A stretch of DNA of 64,000 nucleotides, from positions 1 through 64,000 of the forward strand of contig JAFPVR010000068.1 of assembly GCA_017395245.1 (NCBI GenBank). Reading direction: 5' to 3'. The notes under the pieces were generated by a model. That model did no database searches, was not told the origin of the DNA, and was given only the letters and a program-made list of their open reading frames with translations. This document shows positions 43,901 to 53,937 of the stretch, piece by piece. The position numbers and the translations under genes are program-made. This stretch comes from Bacteroidales bacterium (GTDB taxonomy: Bacteria > Bacteroidota > Bacteroidia > Bacteroidales > WCHB1-69). Within the stretch, counting starts at the first letter, position 1, and every line of letters begins with the position of its first letter.

Positions 43901-46900
43901 GTGACCCAAAACGGCAACGGCACCCGTGACGGCAGCAGTTGGGACAACGCCACCAACGACCTCGTCTTGGCCCTGAATCTCGCCGACATGTATGATGCGG
44001 ATGTATGGGTGGCTGAAGGCACCTATTATGGTGACACTTTGGCTTTGGACGCTTTCACCATGCATGACGGGGTGAACGTCTATGGCGGATTTGCCGGCGA
44101 CGAGACGGATTTCTCCCAGCGCGATTTCACAGCGCATGTCACCGTGTTAGACGGCAAAAACGCCCGCAGAATCCTCAATCAGCCCAGTGCTTTCAACCAT
44201 CGCACCATTTGGGATGGGTTCACGTTACAAAACGGTTACCACACCCTCTCCACCAACGGGGGCGGTGCCGCCAATCTGCGCGCCAACTCAACCCTCTCCA
44301 ACTGTATCATCACCCACAATCGGGCCAGTTATTACGGGGGTGGCATTTACGCATACGGCTACCAATTTAACTCCGATGGGAGCGATTCCATCTACCTGCT
44401 GAATTGTACGTTCTCTTACAATTCAGCCCTTAGTGAGTCTGGCGGCGGCGGATACATAAGTCAAAACGCAGCGATTCGGAATTGCGTATTCACCCACAAC
44501 ACGGCCGCTAAATTTTGTGGCGGACTCTCTTTGAGTGAAGGCTCTGTTTTGAACTGCGAATTTACGCACAACACGGCTGGCACTTCTACAGGAGGTTTGT
44601 CCCTTGACAGAAGTACTGCTTCCAACTGTTTGATAGCCAACAACACCTGTGCCACCAGCGGTTCGGGTGTCACCTGTGACCGAAGCAATATATATAACTG
44701 CACCGTAGTCAACAATGAGAGCAACGCGAGCGGCAACAATGTTGGAGCGGGTCTCTATACGGGAACCACCACCTACAGCAGTAACTTTTCCACCGTGACA
44801 AACTGTATCCTCTGGGGCAACCGCAACAACGGGGAAATCGCCAACTATTTGGGAACGTCCCCTGTAACTTACTCGGCGGCGGAAGGCGGTGCGGAGGGAG
44901 ACCACAACGTTATTCTCGCCTCGGAGAACAGCGGCGGGAGTGTCTTCTGCCCCCGTTTCGTGCATCCGTCGGATTCTGTGGGCGCGTTCGATGTACCGGA
45001 CAGTGCCGACTGGCGGCTTGCCAACGGTTCCCCCTGCGTGAACCGGGGTGACAACACCGTCGCCGCGGCTACCGATGTGGCGGGGAATGTCCGCATCCAG
45101 CAGGACACCATCGACATGGGTTGCTACGAATCGGGATACAACAGCGTCGCCCTGCCTCAGTTCGGCAATATCATATACGTCACGCAGCAGGGCACCGGCA
45201 CGCATACGGGCGAAAGCTGGGAGAACGCCACCTCTTCCTTGTCTGACGCCATCTCCATTGCCCAAACTTACGGTGCGGATGTCTGGGTGGCGGCAGGCAC
45301 CTACTATGGCAACACCTCCTCCAACAATGCCTTCACAATGCAGGAAGGTGTCAGCGTGTATGGCGGCTTCGCAGGCAATGAGCCGGAAGATTATGATCTC
45401 GCGCTGCGCGATTTCGAGACAAACACCACCATCCTCGACGGACAGGGGGTGCGGCGCGTGCTCTATCAGCCTAACGACTTCACGGCAGCCACCGCAGTGA
45501 CTTGGGACGGTTTCACCATCCAGAACGGTGCCCACTACGACAACGGCCCAGGTGTCTATATGCTTTCTTACACCACCTTAAGTCATTGCATCGTGCAGTA
45601 TAATACCCTCTATTACTACAACAGCTCCAACAGTTCCCTAAACAGATACGGTGCCGGAGTGTATTCATATTCGGGTAACCGGACCTCTTTTATCAGCGAC
45701 TGTGTCATCCGTTTCAATAGCTTTGAGAGCCATAACCGACTTACCGGTTATGGTGCTGGGTTGTCCGTTGGTGGCACGAGAGTTGTACGCACAGAAATCA
45801 GCCATAATTCCTCCGCATATTATGGCGGCGGGATGACCTGCGGCTCTTACGACACTCTATACAACTGTTTGATTCACAGCAACAGTTCACGATATGGCGG
45901 TGGTGTTTACATCAACTACAACTATATCGTATTCTCCAACTGTGACATCGTGAATAACATCGTCACCTCCAACGGCAATGGCGGTGGTATTTACCGCGCC
46001 AGTGGCACCCCGGTGTTCACCAACTGTATCATCTGGGGCAACAAAAAAGTCAACGCCGTAAACAACATTTACGGCACCCAGGGCACCTATACCTACAGTG
46101 CCGTGGAGGGCGGTTTCAACGGCACGAACAACCTTAACCTTGCTTACGAAAACGACGGCTACGACTACACGAAGATCTACGTGCGCTTCAGCGACCCGGT
46201 GAACGGCGACTACAGTCTGCACCCCACCTCCGCCTGCGTGAACGCCGGAAACTCCGATGCGGTGACGGACAGCCTTGACTTGCATGGGAATCCGCGAATG
46301 GTCAACGCGGTGGACATCGGTTGCTTGGAAGCGCAGGAACTCGGCGGCTGCCCGTCGGTGGTCGCCTTGCAGGCCGACAACATCACGGGCAGCAGCGCAC
46401 ATCTGAGCTGGCATCCCCTCGGCACGGAGAGCCAGTGGTTCGTGGTGTATGGCATTGACGGCGGCGCGACCGACACGATGACGGTCACGGACACCACCTG
46501 CACGCTGACAGGGCTCACCCTCAACCGACACTACACCGCCCGAGTGCGTGCCTTATGCGGTGGCGATTTGAACAGCATCTTCTCCCTGCCCGTCCACTTC
46601 CAGACCACCTGTGACCCGGCCGTCTTGGACACGCTGTCGAACTTCAGCGTGATGCTGCCCGTTGACAGCGACATCGTCTTTCAGCAGAATGTCTCGTTCA
46701 GCTGGACCAACCTTCCCGAAGCCACCTCCTACGATTTCTACATCTGGCCCGCCGACACCACCGAACCGGAAACCCCGAACCTGACAGGGCTGACCTTTGC
46801 GGGGGTGAACAACTTCTCCCTGCCCGCCTACGAACGCGGAAAGTACTACCGCTGGAAAGTGGTAGCTTGGAACGAGTGCATCAGCAAGACCAGCCCCGTG

Positions 46901-49900
46901 AGGACGCTGCGGGTGAATGCGCTGCCCGACCTGCACGTAAGCGCCGTCACTGCCTCCTCGCCGGTGGCCGGGCTCCCGCTGACGGTGACCTGGACGGTGA
47001 GCAACGACGGCGAGGGAAGCACCCAGCCCGGAACCGTCTGGTACGACCGCATCTATCTTGCTCGCGACGCGGATGTGAGGGAATTCAACCAAGACCAGGA
47101 TATTCTGCTGGGCGCTGTCGCCAATCTGCAGGTGTTGAACGCCGGCGAGTCCTACACCAATACGACCACCGTGACGCTACCCGAAGGGATCATGGGCAAC
47201 TACTACCTCTTTGTCATCGCCAACCAACACGATGCGTTCGACATTGATTTCGCTTCCACCAACAATGTCGCCCCGAACCCTTATACGCCAAGTCTCTCGG
47301 GCGATCCCTATCCCTATCTGATCGGACGTTGTCATAGTTACGATATGGACGATGAAGTCCGCCAAAATGCGCAATATAATGGTTTTAACCTACCTTACCT
47401 TGACAACTTCTTCTACGTAGTGCTGAACATCCTGCCGCCGCCGTCACCCGACCTGGTGGTGAGCAGCGTGGCGCATCCCGCCAACACCTTCTCCGGCACC
47501 ACCATCCCGATGACCTGGACGGTGACCAACCAGGGCGAGGCCACCGCCGTGGCTCCTTGGTACGATGCGGTCTATCTGACTTCCGACACGGTGCTCAACA
47601 CTGTCGATGCCTGGCGCGTGGGAACCTACAAGCACACCGACAACCTCCCCGTTGACAGCAGCTACACCCGCAACATCGAGGTGACCATCCCCATTGATTA
47701 TATGGGCGACTATCGGTTCTTCGTCATCACCGACAACAACGACGAAATCTACGAGGGGTTATATAACGAAAACAACATCGGCGAATCTGAGCATCCGCTC
47801 ACGGTGAGTCTCACTCCGCCCGCCGACCTGATTGTCACTTCCATTGTCATGCCCGACACCGTGGATGTCAATACTTCCTACAATATATTATATACGGTGA
47901 AGAACGACGGCATGAGTCCCACCTACGGTAATTATTGGTACGATTATGTCTATATCAGCCGGGATTCCGCGTTTAGCCAGAGCAACGCACGCCTGTTGAG
48001 ACGCATCCCGCACACCGGCACTTTGGCGGCGGATTCCTCCTACAGCCGGGATTATTCCATCCCCTTCCCGGCGGATTTGGAAGGCGGAGATTGGTTCATT
48101 CTCGTCTATACGGACTGCGTCAACCATATTTTCGAGTACACCTACGAAGACAACAACGTCCTGTCACGTCCCATTACGGTGAACTTGCCCGACTTGGCTG
48201 TCACGAGCCTCTCCGTTCCCGACACGGTGGATCCGAACACGACCGTCCGGGTGACCTGGACGGTGCGCAACAACGGTCCGGGCAATATAATCAAACGCTC
48301 CTTCTCCGACCGAATCCTATTCAACGGGGAGACGGTTTACACGGCCAACGTGTCGTACCTCGACTTGGCTGCGGGCGATTCGATGGTGCGCTCCGCCAAT
48401 CTCCAGCTCTCATGCCCGGCCGACGATGCCGTGCTGAGTGTCGTCACCGATGTAGCAGGAGCCGTTCTGGAGGGTAACGAAGCGAACAACACGCTTGCCG
48501 TGCCGTTAGCCATCCACACGCCCGACTTGGCCGTGACCGGTGTCACGCTTTCCGCTGACACAATATGGAGCGGTGCTCCCGTCACCGTCACCTACACCGT
48601 CGTCAACAACGGTGACAGGCCGGTTTCGGGCACCGTCACCGACCGCATCTTTTTCAGCCAGTTGGCTGTTGGCTATGAGGATGCTGACCTTGCGGGAATC
48701 CACACGCACACCGTCACGCTGGCGCCTGGCGAGACCGAGATTGTCACCGCCACGGTGAACGTGCCCAACGGCATCAGCGGGCCGTATTACTGTCATGTGA
48801 CGGGCAACGCCACGGGCACGGTCTGCGAGACGAACCCCGGCAACAACGTGGGGCACAGCGCGGCCTCCAACGTGCAGCTCACTCCGTGGCCCGACATCGT
48901 GGTGACCAATGTCACGGTGGAAGGCCCGGTGCATCTCGGCGGCACCTTCCCCGTGCAATATACCATCGCCAACCAAGGCGTCGCCCCGCTTCACTATGCC
49001 GGGGTGAACAACAAGTTCTACTATTCCACCTCTGCCACGCAATACGATACCAACAACTTGATACACACGCAGATGGACTACCTCAACATGTCTGCGGATG
49101 ACGAGGAGACCTTCACGGCGTATATGGCGCTTCCCGCCAATGAGATTCCTCACAACTACTATATCCACATCGTGGCCGATGCCACCGACCTCGTGTACGA
49201 GCACACAGACGAGGACAACAACACGGCTGTCAGCAACAGCTTCTTGGCCTCCATCTATCAACTCGATTTGATGGCGGTGGAGATAGACGGTCCCGACACG
49301 GTGCAATGGGGTCAGACGACCACCTATCGTCTGCACGTGCGCAACAATTCCGCCGTGCCGACCCTTGTCTCGCAATGGCGCGACGTGCTATACATTTCTG
49401 AAGACCAAGTGTTTCAGGACTACGACCAATTGGTACAAAGTGTGAGCCATCAGGCCGTGTTGTACGCCGGCGACGACTATTGGGTGAACTTCTCCGTCAC
49501 CATCCCTTACGGAGCACCGGCCACCACCTATCTTTTCGGCTATACGGACTTCTACAACAACAATCCGGACATCAACCCGTTCAACAATTCGGTGACGAAA
49601 GCCATCACCGTCAACAGCGTGCCCACTCCGGACATCGCCGTCACAGCGACAGCGCTGATCGGGCAGGTGATTGCCGGACAGCCGGCACAGCTTGCTTACA
49701 CCGTGACCAATGTCGGTGACCAGGATATAGCTTTGCAGTCCTGGAGCGACAAGCTGTTCCTGTCGGCCAATGATGCCTACGAGAGCGGGGACATCGAGTT
49801 GCTCACCAAGCAACGCCCGAATGTCACGCTGCCGCAAGGAAGCTCCTACACCGACACGCTCACGTTCACCGTGCCACTGCCCTACAGCGGCAATATGTAT

Positions 49901-51286
49901 CTGATCGTCCGGGCGAACGCGAACAACAATCCTTTCGAAGCCAACTCGGTCAACAACATGTCGGCACTACCCGTGAACATCATCCTGACGGATCCCGGCG
50001 ACTTGGTGGTCACGAACATCACTTCCGAGGGTACCATCGTGTCGGGCAACATCCTCCATGCATCCTGGAATGTCCAGAACATGGGCGACAATCTCTTGTC
50101 CGGCAATGGCTTACGTTCCTTGGTTTACCTTTCGACCGACATGGTGTTCGACGCCAACGACCGGCTGATCGGCAATGTGGTCACGCCTTCCATCTATCTG
50201 AATCCGGGCGACATGATCGCGCAATCGGCAGAGTCCCGAATCAGCGGTTTGGCCGCAGGCGAGTATTACTTGATTGTGAAGACCGATGTCACGAACGCCT
50301 TCCACGAAGTGGATGAGTCGAACAACACGGGCTGTTCCTTTGAGCCGTTCGAGGTGACTCTTCGTCAGTTGCCGTTCAACACGGACGTGGCGGATGTGCT
50401 CTACAACGACAGTCCCTCCGACTTCCGGATGGATGTAGGCGACCAAATCGGCCAGACGGTGCGCATCCATCTCACCACGGAAGATTCGCTGGCGGGTGCC
50501 ATCAACATGATTTACGCCACCCACAACAACATGGGCGACAATCTGAACTACAGTTACTCCACCATCGGGCAATACACCGCCCAGCCGGAATTGTATATCC
50601 CGTACACGCAGGCGGGCTACTACGGGGTGAACGTCTATGGCAACACGCCGGCGGGCGACGAACAGAACACGGTTCTCAGGGCCGACATCCTGCCGTTCGA
50701 GTTGTTGACTGTCGATGCGGACCATGGCGGCAACACGGGCGAAGTGACCGTGGAGCTCACCGGCTCTCACTTCCGCCCCGACATGAAGGTCTGCCTGCGC
50801 AACGAGGGCGACACCCTCTGCGCCGACTCGCTGACATACGTGAACTACTACAAAGCCTTCGCCCACTTCGACCTCACGGGACGCACGCCCGGCGTGTATG
50901 ACGTGAGTGCAGAGAATTTCTGCGAAGGCGAATCCGTGCTGTATGACGGCTTCGAGATTCAGGAAGGCGAGCCCGACGGTTTGGGCTACAACCTGATTTT
51001 CCCGAGTTCGCCGCGCCCGAACCGCACTGTGGTGATGATGTTGGAGTTCGGCAACGTCGGCAACCTCGACCTCCACAACCAGGTGCTGGAGATCACCTGT
51101 ATCGGCGGCTGTCCCATCGCGCTCACCCCCGAAGGGGTGACGGCGGGGCAAACCACGCTGTTGGTGCCGCTCAGCATCGAAGGCCAGCCGCAAGGGCTTC
51201 TCCGCCCCGGCTCCTACGGCACCATCAACATCTACGGCTACACCTCCGGCGGCCTTATTTTCACCCTTAAACCTGTAAACGAGTAA
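40973..51286 (+). CDS. Giant secreted protein: fibronectin-like, three beta-helix modules and nine CARDB repeats
   Basis: 3437 residues from the ATG at 40973. Signal peptide (LLFTLSLQAQ) 1-19; jelly-roll domain 20-196; fibronectin III-like 197-291; second jelly-roll 292-482; fibronectin III-like 482-566. Three right-handed beta-helix modules follow at about 571-968, 971-1396 and 1397-1788. Each opens with a G-SW--A motif and DVWVA-GTYYGDT, then VYGGFAGNE, and each closes with DMGCYES or DIGCLEA. Fibronectin-like domains cover 1790-1985, and nine CARDB-type domains (PDL-V--V, then WTV-N-G and D-IYLS-D) cover about 1985-3133. The C-terminal part is IPT/TIG-like and ends FTLKPVNE. There is no T9SS sorting tail. 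It heads a tight four-gene operon. Probably an extended surface adhesin or carbohydrate-interacting filament. Confidence 0.88.
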   Translation: MKKIILFSIVIPLLFTLSLQAQSTFTVADGTATSNYIPVYGSYTDEYLREQVVYPASLLDPMTGSSISAMTFHLSSSPYRAWNATFDVKLGTTSASAISSSSGFLTGATTPIYSGTLTVSNNTMTITFNTPFTYSEGNLLLEIVTVTPGGNYSSASFAGIQSAGGSAYRYSSNSSSLTSNPSVQSFIPKTTFTFTYLDTCQPLHLAVSDIIGSSAMVTWQQGHSATPYPYEVSYKAASDAIWTIAAASTSEESLMLTGLQPQTDYQVRVRTHCGEGFSDYVTASFTTECTGGYTDPVVIGTPASPFSYHFSVPVAMSYPYGYTQQLFKAEEIGGARSIDSIVMQYSYNSPVTRNLDIYLGHTSKTAFANSSDWVPLENLTLVHSGEVTYNNGGNNYWFGIPLDSAFAYNGTDNLVVAFDDNTGSAFSSGSKFAVHSTPNYSYLSLYAYSSSANINPANVSGSSSRNSYRTNIRFPRECISGGCDRANVVLTDLTDASVLLNLAAGNGATGLELQYKRTSDSTFTTLTPTGNTYPLMGLMHNTEYTVRVRSLCAGSQSSWKEVTFTTMPRNYPHIFVQVGGSGDGGSWATATGDLNWALSTALAAHNTYGTSPDVWVAQGTYYGDTTSQYAFTMVEGIYAYGGFAGNETQLSQRDFIAHPTYLDGQHSRTVLYQPANFSEATLWDGFVIQNGYSTNGPGGAYLRNGAYLYDSEILNNTGTSGGGILAQYAVIDNCRFRGNVATGTGSSNGGGAVRSSYSKFYHCTFTHNRAASYGGAIYIYDAASYSATLSNCLIANNSANDGGGIYCTSGSAIIENTTIVNNEVSSSGGGIRSTGMYRLINSVIWGNRTTTGVVSSIIDNGNPFTSLYSAVEGGYSGTGNIILLPDSVLGGAYSPKFVNPSATAGYTDNTPNPDWHLQNGSICANRGGNSYVTYYNSGNTTDLDFGTRVKNDTVDMGCYESNFYGHPLPEYGDIIYVTQNGNGTRDGSSWDNATNDLVLALNLADMYDADVWVAEGTYYGDTLALDAFTMHDGVNVYGGFAGDETDFSQRDFTAHVTVLDGKNARRILNQPSAFNHRTIWDGFTLQNGYHTLSTNGGGAANLRANSTLSNCIITHNRASYYGGGIYAYGYQFNSDGSDSIYLLNCTFSYNSALSESGGGGYISQNAAIRNCVFTHNTAAKFCGGLSLSEGSVLNCEFTHNTAGTSTGGLSLDRSTASNCLIANNTCATSGSGVTCDRSNIYNCTVVNNESNASGNNVGAGLYTGTTTYSSNFSTVTNCILWGNRNNGEIANYLGTSPVTYSAAEGGAEGDHNVILASENSGGSVFCPRFVHPSDSVGAFDVPDSADWRLANGSPCVNRGDNTVAAATDVAGNVRIQQDTIDMGCYESGYNSVALPQFGNIIYVTQQGTGTHTGESWENATSSLSDAISIAQTYGADVWVAAGTYYGNTSSNNAFTMQEGVSVYGGFAGNEPEDYDLALRDFETNTTILDGQGVRRVLYQPNDFTAATAVTWDGFTIQNGAHYDNGPGVYMLSYTTLSHCIVQYNTLYYYNSSNSSLNRYGAGVYSYSGNRTSFISDCVIRFNSFESHNRLTGYGAGLSVGGTRVVRTEISHNSSAYYGGGMTCGSYDTLYNCLIHSNSSRYGGGVYINYNYIVFSNCDIVNNIVTSNGNGGGIYRASGTPVFTNCIIWGNKKVNAVNNIYGTQGTYTYSAVEGGFNGTNNLNLAYENDGYDYTKIYVRFSDPVNGDYSLHPTSACVNAGNSDAVTDSLDLHGNPRMVNAVDIGCLEAQELGGCPSVVALQADNITGSSAHLSWHPLGTESQWFVVYGIDGGATDTMTVTDTTCTLTGLTLNRHYTARVRALCGGDLNSIFSLPVHFQTTCDPAVLDTLSNFSVMLPVDSDIVFQQNVSFSWTNLPEATSYDFYIWPADTTEPETPNLTGLTFAGVNNFSLPAYERGKYYRWKVVAWNECISKTSPVRTLRVNALPDLHVSAVTASSPVAGLPLTVTWTVSNDGEGSTQPGTVWYDRIYLARDADVREFNQDQDILLGAVANLQVLNAGESYTNTTTVTLPEGIMGNYYLFVIANQHDAFDIDFASTNNVAPNPYTPSLSGDPYPYLIGRCHSYDMDDEVRQNAQYNGFNLPYLDNFFYVVLNILPPPSPDLVVSSVAHPANTFSGTTIPMTWTVTNQGEATAVAPWYDAVYLTSDTVLNTVDAWRVGTYKHTDNLPVDSSYTRNIEVTIPIDYMGDYRFFVITDNNDEIYEGLYNENNIGESEHPLTVSLTPPADLIVTSIVMPDTVDVNTSYNILYTVKNDGMSPTYGNYWYDYVYISRDSAFSQSNARLLRRIPHTGTLAADSSYSRDYSIPFPADLEGGDWFILVYTDCVNHIFEYTYEDNNVLSRPITVNLPDLAVTSLSVPDTVDPNTTVRVTWTVRNNGPGNIIKRSFSDRILFNGETVYTANVSYLDLAAGDSMVRSANLQLSCPADDAVLSVVTDVAGAVLEGNEANNTLAVPLAIHTPDLAVTGVTLSADTIWSGAPVTVTYTVVNNGDRPVSGTVTDRIFFSQLAVGYEDADLAGIHTHTVTLAPGETEIVTATVNVPNGISGPYYCHVTGNATGTVCETNPGNNVGHSAASNVQLTPWPDIVVTNVTVEGPVHLGGTFPVQYTIANQGVAPLHYAGVNNKFYYSTSATQYDTNNLIHTQMDYLNMSADDEETFTAYMALPANEIPHNYYIHIVADATDLVYEHTDEDNNTAVSNSFLASIYQLDLMAVEIDGPDTVQWGQTTTYRLHVRNNSAVPTLVSQWRDVLYISEDQVFQDYDQLVQSVSHQAVLYAGDDYWVNFSVTIPYGAPATTYLFGYTDFYNNNPDINPFNNSVTKAITVNSVPTPDIAVTATALIGQVIAGQPAQLAYTVTNVGDQDIALQSWSDKLFLSANDAYESGDIELLTKQRPNVTLPQGSSYTDTLTFTVPLPYSGNMYLIVRANANNNPFEANSVNNMSALPVNIILTDPGDLVVTNITSEGTIVSGNILHASWNVQNMGDNLLSGNGLRSLVYLSTDMVFDANDRLIGNVVTPSIYLNPGDMIAQSAESRISGLAAGEYYLIVKTDVTNAFHEVDESNNTGCSFEPFEVTLRQLPFNTDVADVLYNDSPSDFRMDVGDQIGQTVRIHLTTEDSLAGAINMIYATHNNMGDNLNYSYSTIGQYTAQPELYIPYTQAGYYGVNVYGNTPAGDEQNTVLRADILPFELLTVDADHGGNTGEVTVELTGSHFRPDMKVCLRNEGDTLCADSLTYVNYYKAFAHFDLTGRTPGVYDVSAENFCEGESVLYDGFEIQEGEPDGLGYNLIFPSSPRPNRTVVMMLEFGNVGNLDLHNQVLEITCIGGCPIALTPEGVTAGQTTLLVPLSIEGQPQGLLRPGSYGTINIYGYTSGGLIFTLKPVNE

Positions 51287-51289
51287 ATT

Positions 51290-52501
51290 ATGAGAAAGAT
51301 GAGATATATACAAACGATTGTCGTTTCCGCACTGCTTTTGGTGGTGTGGCTTCCCTCGCAGGCGCAGTTCGCGGGTGAAGACAAGACCGTCTTGAAGGTT
51401 CCCAACAACAGTCAGGAGGTGACTATTGGAGAGGCTCCGGAGAAGGATGGCTACTGCTACCAATGGACAGGCCCAAATATTGTGGGAGACAGCACCACGG
51501 CTAAGATAAAAGTGAACCCCAGATTCCCCAAGGAGGACTATTTTGTGAAAAGAATCTCCGACTGCGACGGTGTGGAATATGACAAGGTGACGGTGAAACT
51601 GGTGGATACCATCTCCATTGTCAGTGTCAAACCCACAAGATGCTACAACGATGGTGACACCATCAAGAGAGAGCATTTTGAGATTGTGACTTTGCCAGAG
51701 GGGTATGAGTCGATGGTCACTGTTTCGCCGATCATCGCGCACCATCCCACTACTGAACAGAACCCGGAATGGATTCAATCCGTCAATTTCCGACTGGAAT
51801 ACAACAACCACACTTCACACAAAAGCGCCAAGGTGAGTGTCATTAACGACTCAAAGCCATTGAACATATCCTTTAACCCAGATTTTCTTGAATTTGAGAA
51901 AGACATAAAGGAAGCAGAGGAGGTTTTGGATCTGGCCTTGAAGATCAAGGAAGGGATACTGCTTCCTTTGTCGAAAGGCTTTCCGATAGAGATTGGTTGT
52001 GATCCGAGTTTTAATATTTCCGCTGCTATTCCCACATTCAGCTGCTATTGTTGTGAGGGTAAGAGGGTCAATACGTTCAACCTTCCTGGTTGGGGCTTTT
52101 CGGGATCCATCGGTTGTGAAGCCGCCATCCCGATTCCCGCCCTCAGCTGCCCCATCCCCTGTGCCAAGACAGGGTTGTTCCTCACGATTGGCTTCTCAGG
52201 CGGTCTTTCTTTAGGTCCCACATACATCGTATGGCGCGGAAAATGTTCTTACGTGGAAATTCCTGGGGAACTGACCGTTGAGATCCACGGCGGGGCACGT
52301 GTCCAGGCATTGGACAAGGACTTCCTTTCCCTGACCGCCCAACTTGGGGGTGTCGCGTCACGAGAGTTTTCTTGGAAACTCGGGAAACCGTTTGACATAG
52401 GACATGCGAAGCTCCAATGCACCCTGTCGGGCGAGATTGTGGCGACCAGTCTGATTAAAGTGCCTTTCAATGTTGTTTTGGGCGAAGTTGTTCTTGAATA
52501 A
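51290..52501 (+). CDS. Hypothetical secreted protein of the surface operon
   Basis: 403 residues, not recognised. Signal peptide 1-25 (VVSALLLVVWLPSQAQ). Ig-like N-terminal part (YCYQWTGPNIVGDSTTAKIKV and a Cys pair). The C-terminal half is rich in beta strands and Gly/Ser, with a Cys cluster (FSCYCCEGKRV, then LSCPIPCAKTG) that may form disulfides. The C-terminal half looks like a barrel or beta-sandwich (LFLTIGFSGGLSLGPTYIVW). It starts three bases after the giant gene, so it is translationally coupled; a role in assembling or anchoring the giant protein is a guess from position. Confidence 0.7.
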   Translation: MRKMRYIQTIVVSALLLVVWLPSQAQFAGEDKTVLKVPNNSQEVTIGEAPEKDGYCYQWTGPNIVGDSTTAKIKVNPRFPKEDYFVKRISDCDGVEYDKVTVKLVDTISIVSVKPTRCYNDGDTIKREHFEIVTLPEGYESMVTVSPIIAHHPTTEQNPEWIQSVNFRLEYNNHTSHKSAKVSVINDSKPLNISFNPDFLEFEKDIKEAEEVLDLALKIKEGILLPLSKGFPIEIGCDPSFNISAAIPTFSCYCCEGKRVNTFNLPGWGFSGSIGCEAAIPIPALSCPIPCAKTGLFLTIGFSGGLSLGPTYIVWRGKCSYVEIPGELTVEIHGGARVQALDKDFLSLTAQLGGVASREFSWKLGKPFDIGHAKLQCTLSGEIVATSLIKVPFNVVLGEVVLE

Positions 52502-52520
52502 TCCCGAAAATTGAGACAAG

Positions 52521-53921
52521 ATGAAAAATATACGATATAGTTTATGGATGGCCCTCACGGCCTTGTTATACATGAATGTGCAAGCACAGACCTGCCGCTT
52601 CCCGGCATATACGACCGCGGACTACACCCTTTCCTACAGCATGGAGTTTGATTCCGTGACGGGGTACATACCGGACAGTCTCCATCGTATCTGCGACCAA
52701 GTGTTCTCCTATTCCCTCCACGGGTTGGTGCCTTCCTCGGATGACAGCCGGACCATCGCTCTTACGGGCGGAAGTGCCGACCCTACGGCGGACAACACGC
52801 TGCCCGCTGTGCTTTGTCGTTTGCTTCAAAGCTATAGTCAATTGGATATTAACGTTATAAAACAGCAATACAGGCCGTCTGACGCTGCCGCATTTGGCCA
52901 GCTGCTTGCCGACAGTGTCATGGCCCAGCAATATCTCAGCTCCATCGGTGCCATGCAGACCATGAAACTGCTTTTCACCTACGAGGCGGACGGCTATACC
53001 TTCGCCATGTTGCAGTGTGATTTCAGCGACGGCGATGTCAATGTCATCCCGTTTGCGTTCCAGAACATCGGAGGACAGTGGTATGCCGCCATCACTTCGA
53101 CAGATTCTTTGCTGACCCCTAGCCTGATGGTGTTCCTGCAGCACCGTACTGTTGGGGATTTCGTTCTCAACAACGACTTTGATGGCGACGGGGTTGCCGA
53201 CAATTTGGACAACTGTCCCTGCAACGCCAATCCCGACCAACTTGACACGGACGGTGACGGCGTAGGCGACAACTGCGACAACTGCCTCTATATCTCGAAC
53301 CCCGCTCAGGCGGATTTCGACAACGACGGCGTGGGTGACGAGTGCGACAACTGCAAGTACAAGGTGAATCCCAATCAGATTGACAGTGACGGCGACGGGG
53401 TTGGTGACGAGTGCGACAACTGTCCGTCAACACCCAATCCCAAACAGTACGACTTTGATGCAGATGGAATAGGTGACGAGTGTGACGACGACATGGACGA
53501 TGACGGCATCCCTGATGACGAGGACGATGACATAGATGGTGATGGCATCCCCAACGCAGAGGACAACTGCCCTCACACCTTCAATTCAGATCAGGAGGAC
53601 AGCGACGGTGACGGCCTTGGCGACGGTTGCGACAACTGCCCGATGCAGTATAATCCGGAGCAGGAGGATGCTGACGGCGACGGTATAGGCGACCTTTGCG
53701 ACGAGGACGTGGATGGTGACGGCATCCCCAACGACATTGACAACTGTCCCGGCATCCCGAATCCTGACCAGGCCGACCTCGACTGCGACGGCGTTGGCGA
53801 CGTCTGTGACGATGACGTGGACGGTGACGGCGTACCTAACGATGTAGACAACTGTCCGAATGTGTTCAACCCCGACCAGTCCGATGTGAACGGCAACGGT
53901 ATCGGTGATGTTTGCGAATAA
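52521..53921 (+). CDS. Secreted protein with thrombospondin type-3 calcium-binding repeats
   Basis: 466 residues. Signal peptide 1-22 ([10 protein letters not shown]). A globular domain covers ~23-212 with no recognised family. From about residue 216 to the end there are around nine thrombospondin type-3 repeats with the DxDGDGxxDxxDNCP-xxNPDQ pattern, each offering Asp side chains for calcium and a Cys pair. Such rods are common linkers in T9SS-exported and OmpA-type envelope proteins, but here the chain stops at GNGIGDVCE, so no following domain exists. It lies 19 bases after the previous gene. It may act as a calcium-stiffened spacer of a surface complex. Confidence 0.88.
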   Translation: MKNIRYSLWMALTALLYMNVQAQTCRFPAYTTADYTLSYSMEFDSVTGYIPDSLHRICDQVFSYSLHGLVPSSDDSRTIALTGGSADPTADNTLPAVLCRLLQSYSQLDINVIKQQYRPSDAAAFGQLLADSVMAQQYLSSIGAMQTMKLLFTYEADGYTFAMLQCDFSDGDVNVIPFAFQNIGGQWYAAITSTDSLLTPSLMVFLQHRTVGDFVLNNDFDGDGVADNLDNCPCNANPDQLDTDGDGVGDNCDNCLYISNPAQADFDNDGVGDECDNCKYKVNPNQIDSDGDGVGDECDNCPSTPNPKQYDFDADGIGDECDDDMDDDGIPDDEDDDIDGDGIPNAEDNCPHTFNSDQEDSDGDGLGDGCDNCPMQYNPEQEDADGDGIGDLCDEDVDGDGIPNDIDNCPGIPNPDQADLDCDGVGDVCDDDVDGDGVPNDVDNCPNVFNPDQSDVNGNGIGDVCE

Positions 53922-53937
53922 TAAAGAACGGAATATT

